DNA of 16,551 nt from Clostridia bacterium (GTDB lineage Bacteria > Bacillota_A > Clostridia > Oscillospirales > CAG-272). Under the pieces are notes generated by a model. The model worked only from the letters and a program-made list of their open reading frames with translations. It was not told where the DNA came from and ran no database searches. Numbering within the stretch: position 1 is the stretch's first letter; the number at the start of each line of letters is the position of its first letter. A program made the position numbers and the translations under genes. The stretch spans positions 1 through 16,551 of the forward strand of contig JAGAIH010000213.1 of the NCBI GenBank assembly GCA_017626655.1. The letters are read 5' to 3'. This document shows positions 16,052 to 16,551 of this stretch, one piece after another.

Positions 16052-16108
16052 GAATAATGTGCCTATTCTTATTAGGAAAAGAATAAGAGCTTATGCAATT
16101 GATTGAAG

Positions 16109-16182
16109 TGGTGCACCTTCAGGGATTCGAACCCTGCGATTTATCGCGTACCCACATGATTAAGAGTCAGTTGCTCTACACC
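16109..16182 (-). pseudogene. Broken tRNA-Lys(CUU)-like gene
   Basis: Read on the minus strand, the 3' end is intact: the T-arm CAGGG-TTCGAAT-CCCTG (16120-16136), the acceptor strand AAGGTGC (16113-16119), discriminator A and CCA (16109-16112). An anticodon loop CTCTTAA (16160-16166, anticodon CUU) and the segment GTAGAGCAACTGA match a tRNA-Lys. The 5' acceptor strand and 5' D-stem are missing, because AT-rich DNA follows. The anticodon stem pairs only in its inner three positions. A small palindrome (GCGA-TAAA-TCGC) is inserted in the variable region. A normal tRNA fold is not possible. It shares its 3' 26 bases with the next copy. Confidence 0.7.
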
Positions 16183-16215
16183 TTAAATTTTAAAACAAAA
16201 AAGCCATTCAAGTAA

Positions 16216-16292
16216 TGGTGCACCTTCAGGGATTCGAACCCGGGACCCACTGATTAAGAGTCAGTTGGTAGACCATCATGATCTAAAGGTGC
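16216..16292 (-). tRNA. tRNA-Lys(CUU) or near-intact tRNA-like gene with an odd D arm
   Basis: The acceptor stem GCACCTT/AAGGTGC (16286-16292 with 16220-16226) pairs fully. The anticodon arm ACTGA-CTCTTAA-TCAGT is perfect and gives anticodon CUU (Lys), and discriminator A and CCA are encoded (16216-16219). The T-stem has one C-U mismatch. The D region is not normal: instead of a GCTC-AGTTGGTA-GAGC arm it reads as a 6-bp hairpin TAGATC-ATGAT-GGTCTA with a five-base loop, so the usual G18-G19 contact with the T-loop is absent. It may be a decaying copy or an unusual working tRNA. Its 5' end touches the CCA of the next copy with no spacer. Confidence 0.6.
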
Positions 16293-16400
16293 TGGCTCCC
16301 CCTGTTGGACTTGAACCAACGACTCCCTGTAATAACCCAACTGACTCCACGTTGCTTCCGACAACTGCGCAAGTTTACCAACTCTGCGGGCTCCAAGGGA
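16293..16400 (-). pseudogene. Over-long tRNA-like element, Ser/Asn-like, probably rearranged
   Basis: The 3' part is a textbook tRNA end: the T-arm GTTGG-TTCAAGT-CCAAC (16304-16320), AGGGGGA (16297-16303), discriminator G and CCA (16293-16296). The 5' part can give a weak acceptor strand (TCCCTT with two G-U pairs), a good D-arm (CGCA...TGCG with GTTGGTAAA in the loop) and a hairpin GTTG-TCGGAAG-CAAC whose loop would read GGA (Ser) but lacks U33. About 29 further bases before the T-arm resemble a scrambled tRNA-Asn anticodon region and do not fold. At 108 bases including CCA it is longer than normal class I or class II tRNAs. Its 3' 31 bases are identical to 16521-16551. Confidence 0.5.
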
Positions 16401-16441
16401 CAAGCGTTGCGGTCAGCCGCCCTTCGGGCTGCTAACTATTA

Positions 16442-16469
16442 AGTATAGGAAGCCGTTGTTCGAATTCAA
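16442..16469 (-). promoter_or_regulatory. Promoter of the tRNA-like array
   Basis: On the minus strand TTGAAT (16464-16469) and TATACT (16442-16447) are separated by 16 bases. This pair lies between the terminator at 16481-16521 and the tRNA-like copy ending at 16400. A GC-rich hairpin (CAGCC...GGCTG with a GAAG-containing loop, 16414-16431) would be at the 5' end of the transcript. Confidence 0.6.
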
Positions 16470-16480
16470 TAGAGAAAAGC

Positions 16481-16521
16481 AAAACAGAAAAGGCCACGCG
16501 GTGCGTGACCTTTTCTGTTTT
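16481..16521 (-). terminator. Strong intrinsic terminator (possibly bidirectional)
   Basis: The arms 16481-16499 and 16503-16521 pair at 18 of 19 positions around a 3-base loop, with GC-rich inner and A/T-rich outer parts, followed on the minus strand by a U-rich tail. The distal arm overlaps the last base of the CCA of the tRNA-like copy at 16521-16551, so it terminates that gene directly. Confidence 0.85.
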
Positions 16522-16551
16522 GGCTCCCCCTGTTGGACTTGAACCAACGAC
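16521..16551 (-). tRNA. 3' end of a further tRNA gene, cut by the window edge
   Basis: The CCA (16521-16523), discriminator G, acceptor strand AGGGGGA and T-arm GTTGG-TTCAAGT-CCAAC are present, and the rest lies outside the window. The 31 bases equal 16293-16323. The G discriminator and this T-arm would fit tRNA-Asn or tRNA-Ser. It may be the intact parent of the copy at 16293-16400. Confidence 0.6.

Larger units (their letters stand above)
16109..16551. repeat. Two direct-repeat pairs formed by tRNA 3' ends
   Basis: Pair one: 26 identical bases at 16109-16134 and 16216-16241 (Lys-type 3' end). Pair two: 31 identical bases at 16293-16323 and 16521-16551 (G-discriminator type). Both pairs cover exactly the T-arm, 3' acceptor strand and CCA. 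Recombinases often use these as attachment sites, but they are also the most conserved part of any tRNA. Confidence 0.8.

Overview
The window looks like chromosomal DNA from a Gram-positive bacterium of the Bacillota, most likely an uncultured gut-type Clostridium relative. The signs are strong AGGAG-type ribosome binding sites, GC-leaning codon use, very large secreted proteins with Big/Ig-like modules, a 'HxH...CxxC...CxxC' module and cell-wall/glucan-binding-type repeats, and an EpsG/TupA-type polysaccharide locus. The taxonomy is inferred from style and not proven.

Every protein gene I can support is on the minus strand, so transcription runs from right to left. Positions 15662 to 9964 hold an exopolysaccharide or capsule operon behind a near-perfect housekeeping promoter (15728-15756). 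In order of transcription it contains an initiating undecaprenyl-phosphate sugar transferase, a GT4 glycosyltransferase, a TupA-like ATP-grasp protein, a hexapeptide-repeat O-acyltransferase, a GT2 glycosyltransferase and an EpsG-family membrane protein (putative polymerase). No flippase or chain-length regulator lies in the window; they may lie beyond the left edge or elsewhere.

Positions 9895 to 1 hold two giant paralogous secreted proteins. Each has a signal peptide, a phosphodiester glycosidase domain (NAGPA, PF09992), Ig-like modules, a carbohydrate-binding-like beta-sandwich, a possible cohesin-like module, a four-Cys CxxC/CxxC module and C-terminal repeats. They probably act outside the cell on the polymer or wall glycan while held there by the repeats. 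The gene at 9895 carries an in-frame TAA at 5405-5407, within a nearly identical tandem repeat. This cuts the protein from a potential 1847 residues to 1496. The gene at 4113 is uninterrupted and runs off the left edge.

Positions 16028 to 16551 hold a compact minus-strand array of tRNA genes and tRNA-like fragments with its own promoter and two intrinsic terminators. All four copies keep the T-arm, 3' acceptor strand and encoded CCA. Two copies are clearly broken or rearranged in the 5' half, one has an odd D arm, and one is cut by the window edge. Positions 15757-16027 are AT-rich and hold no gene that I can support.
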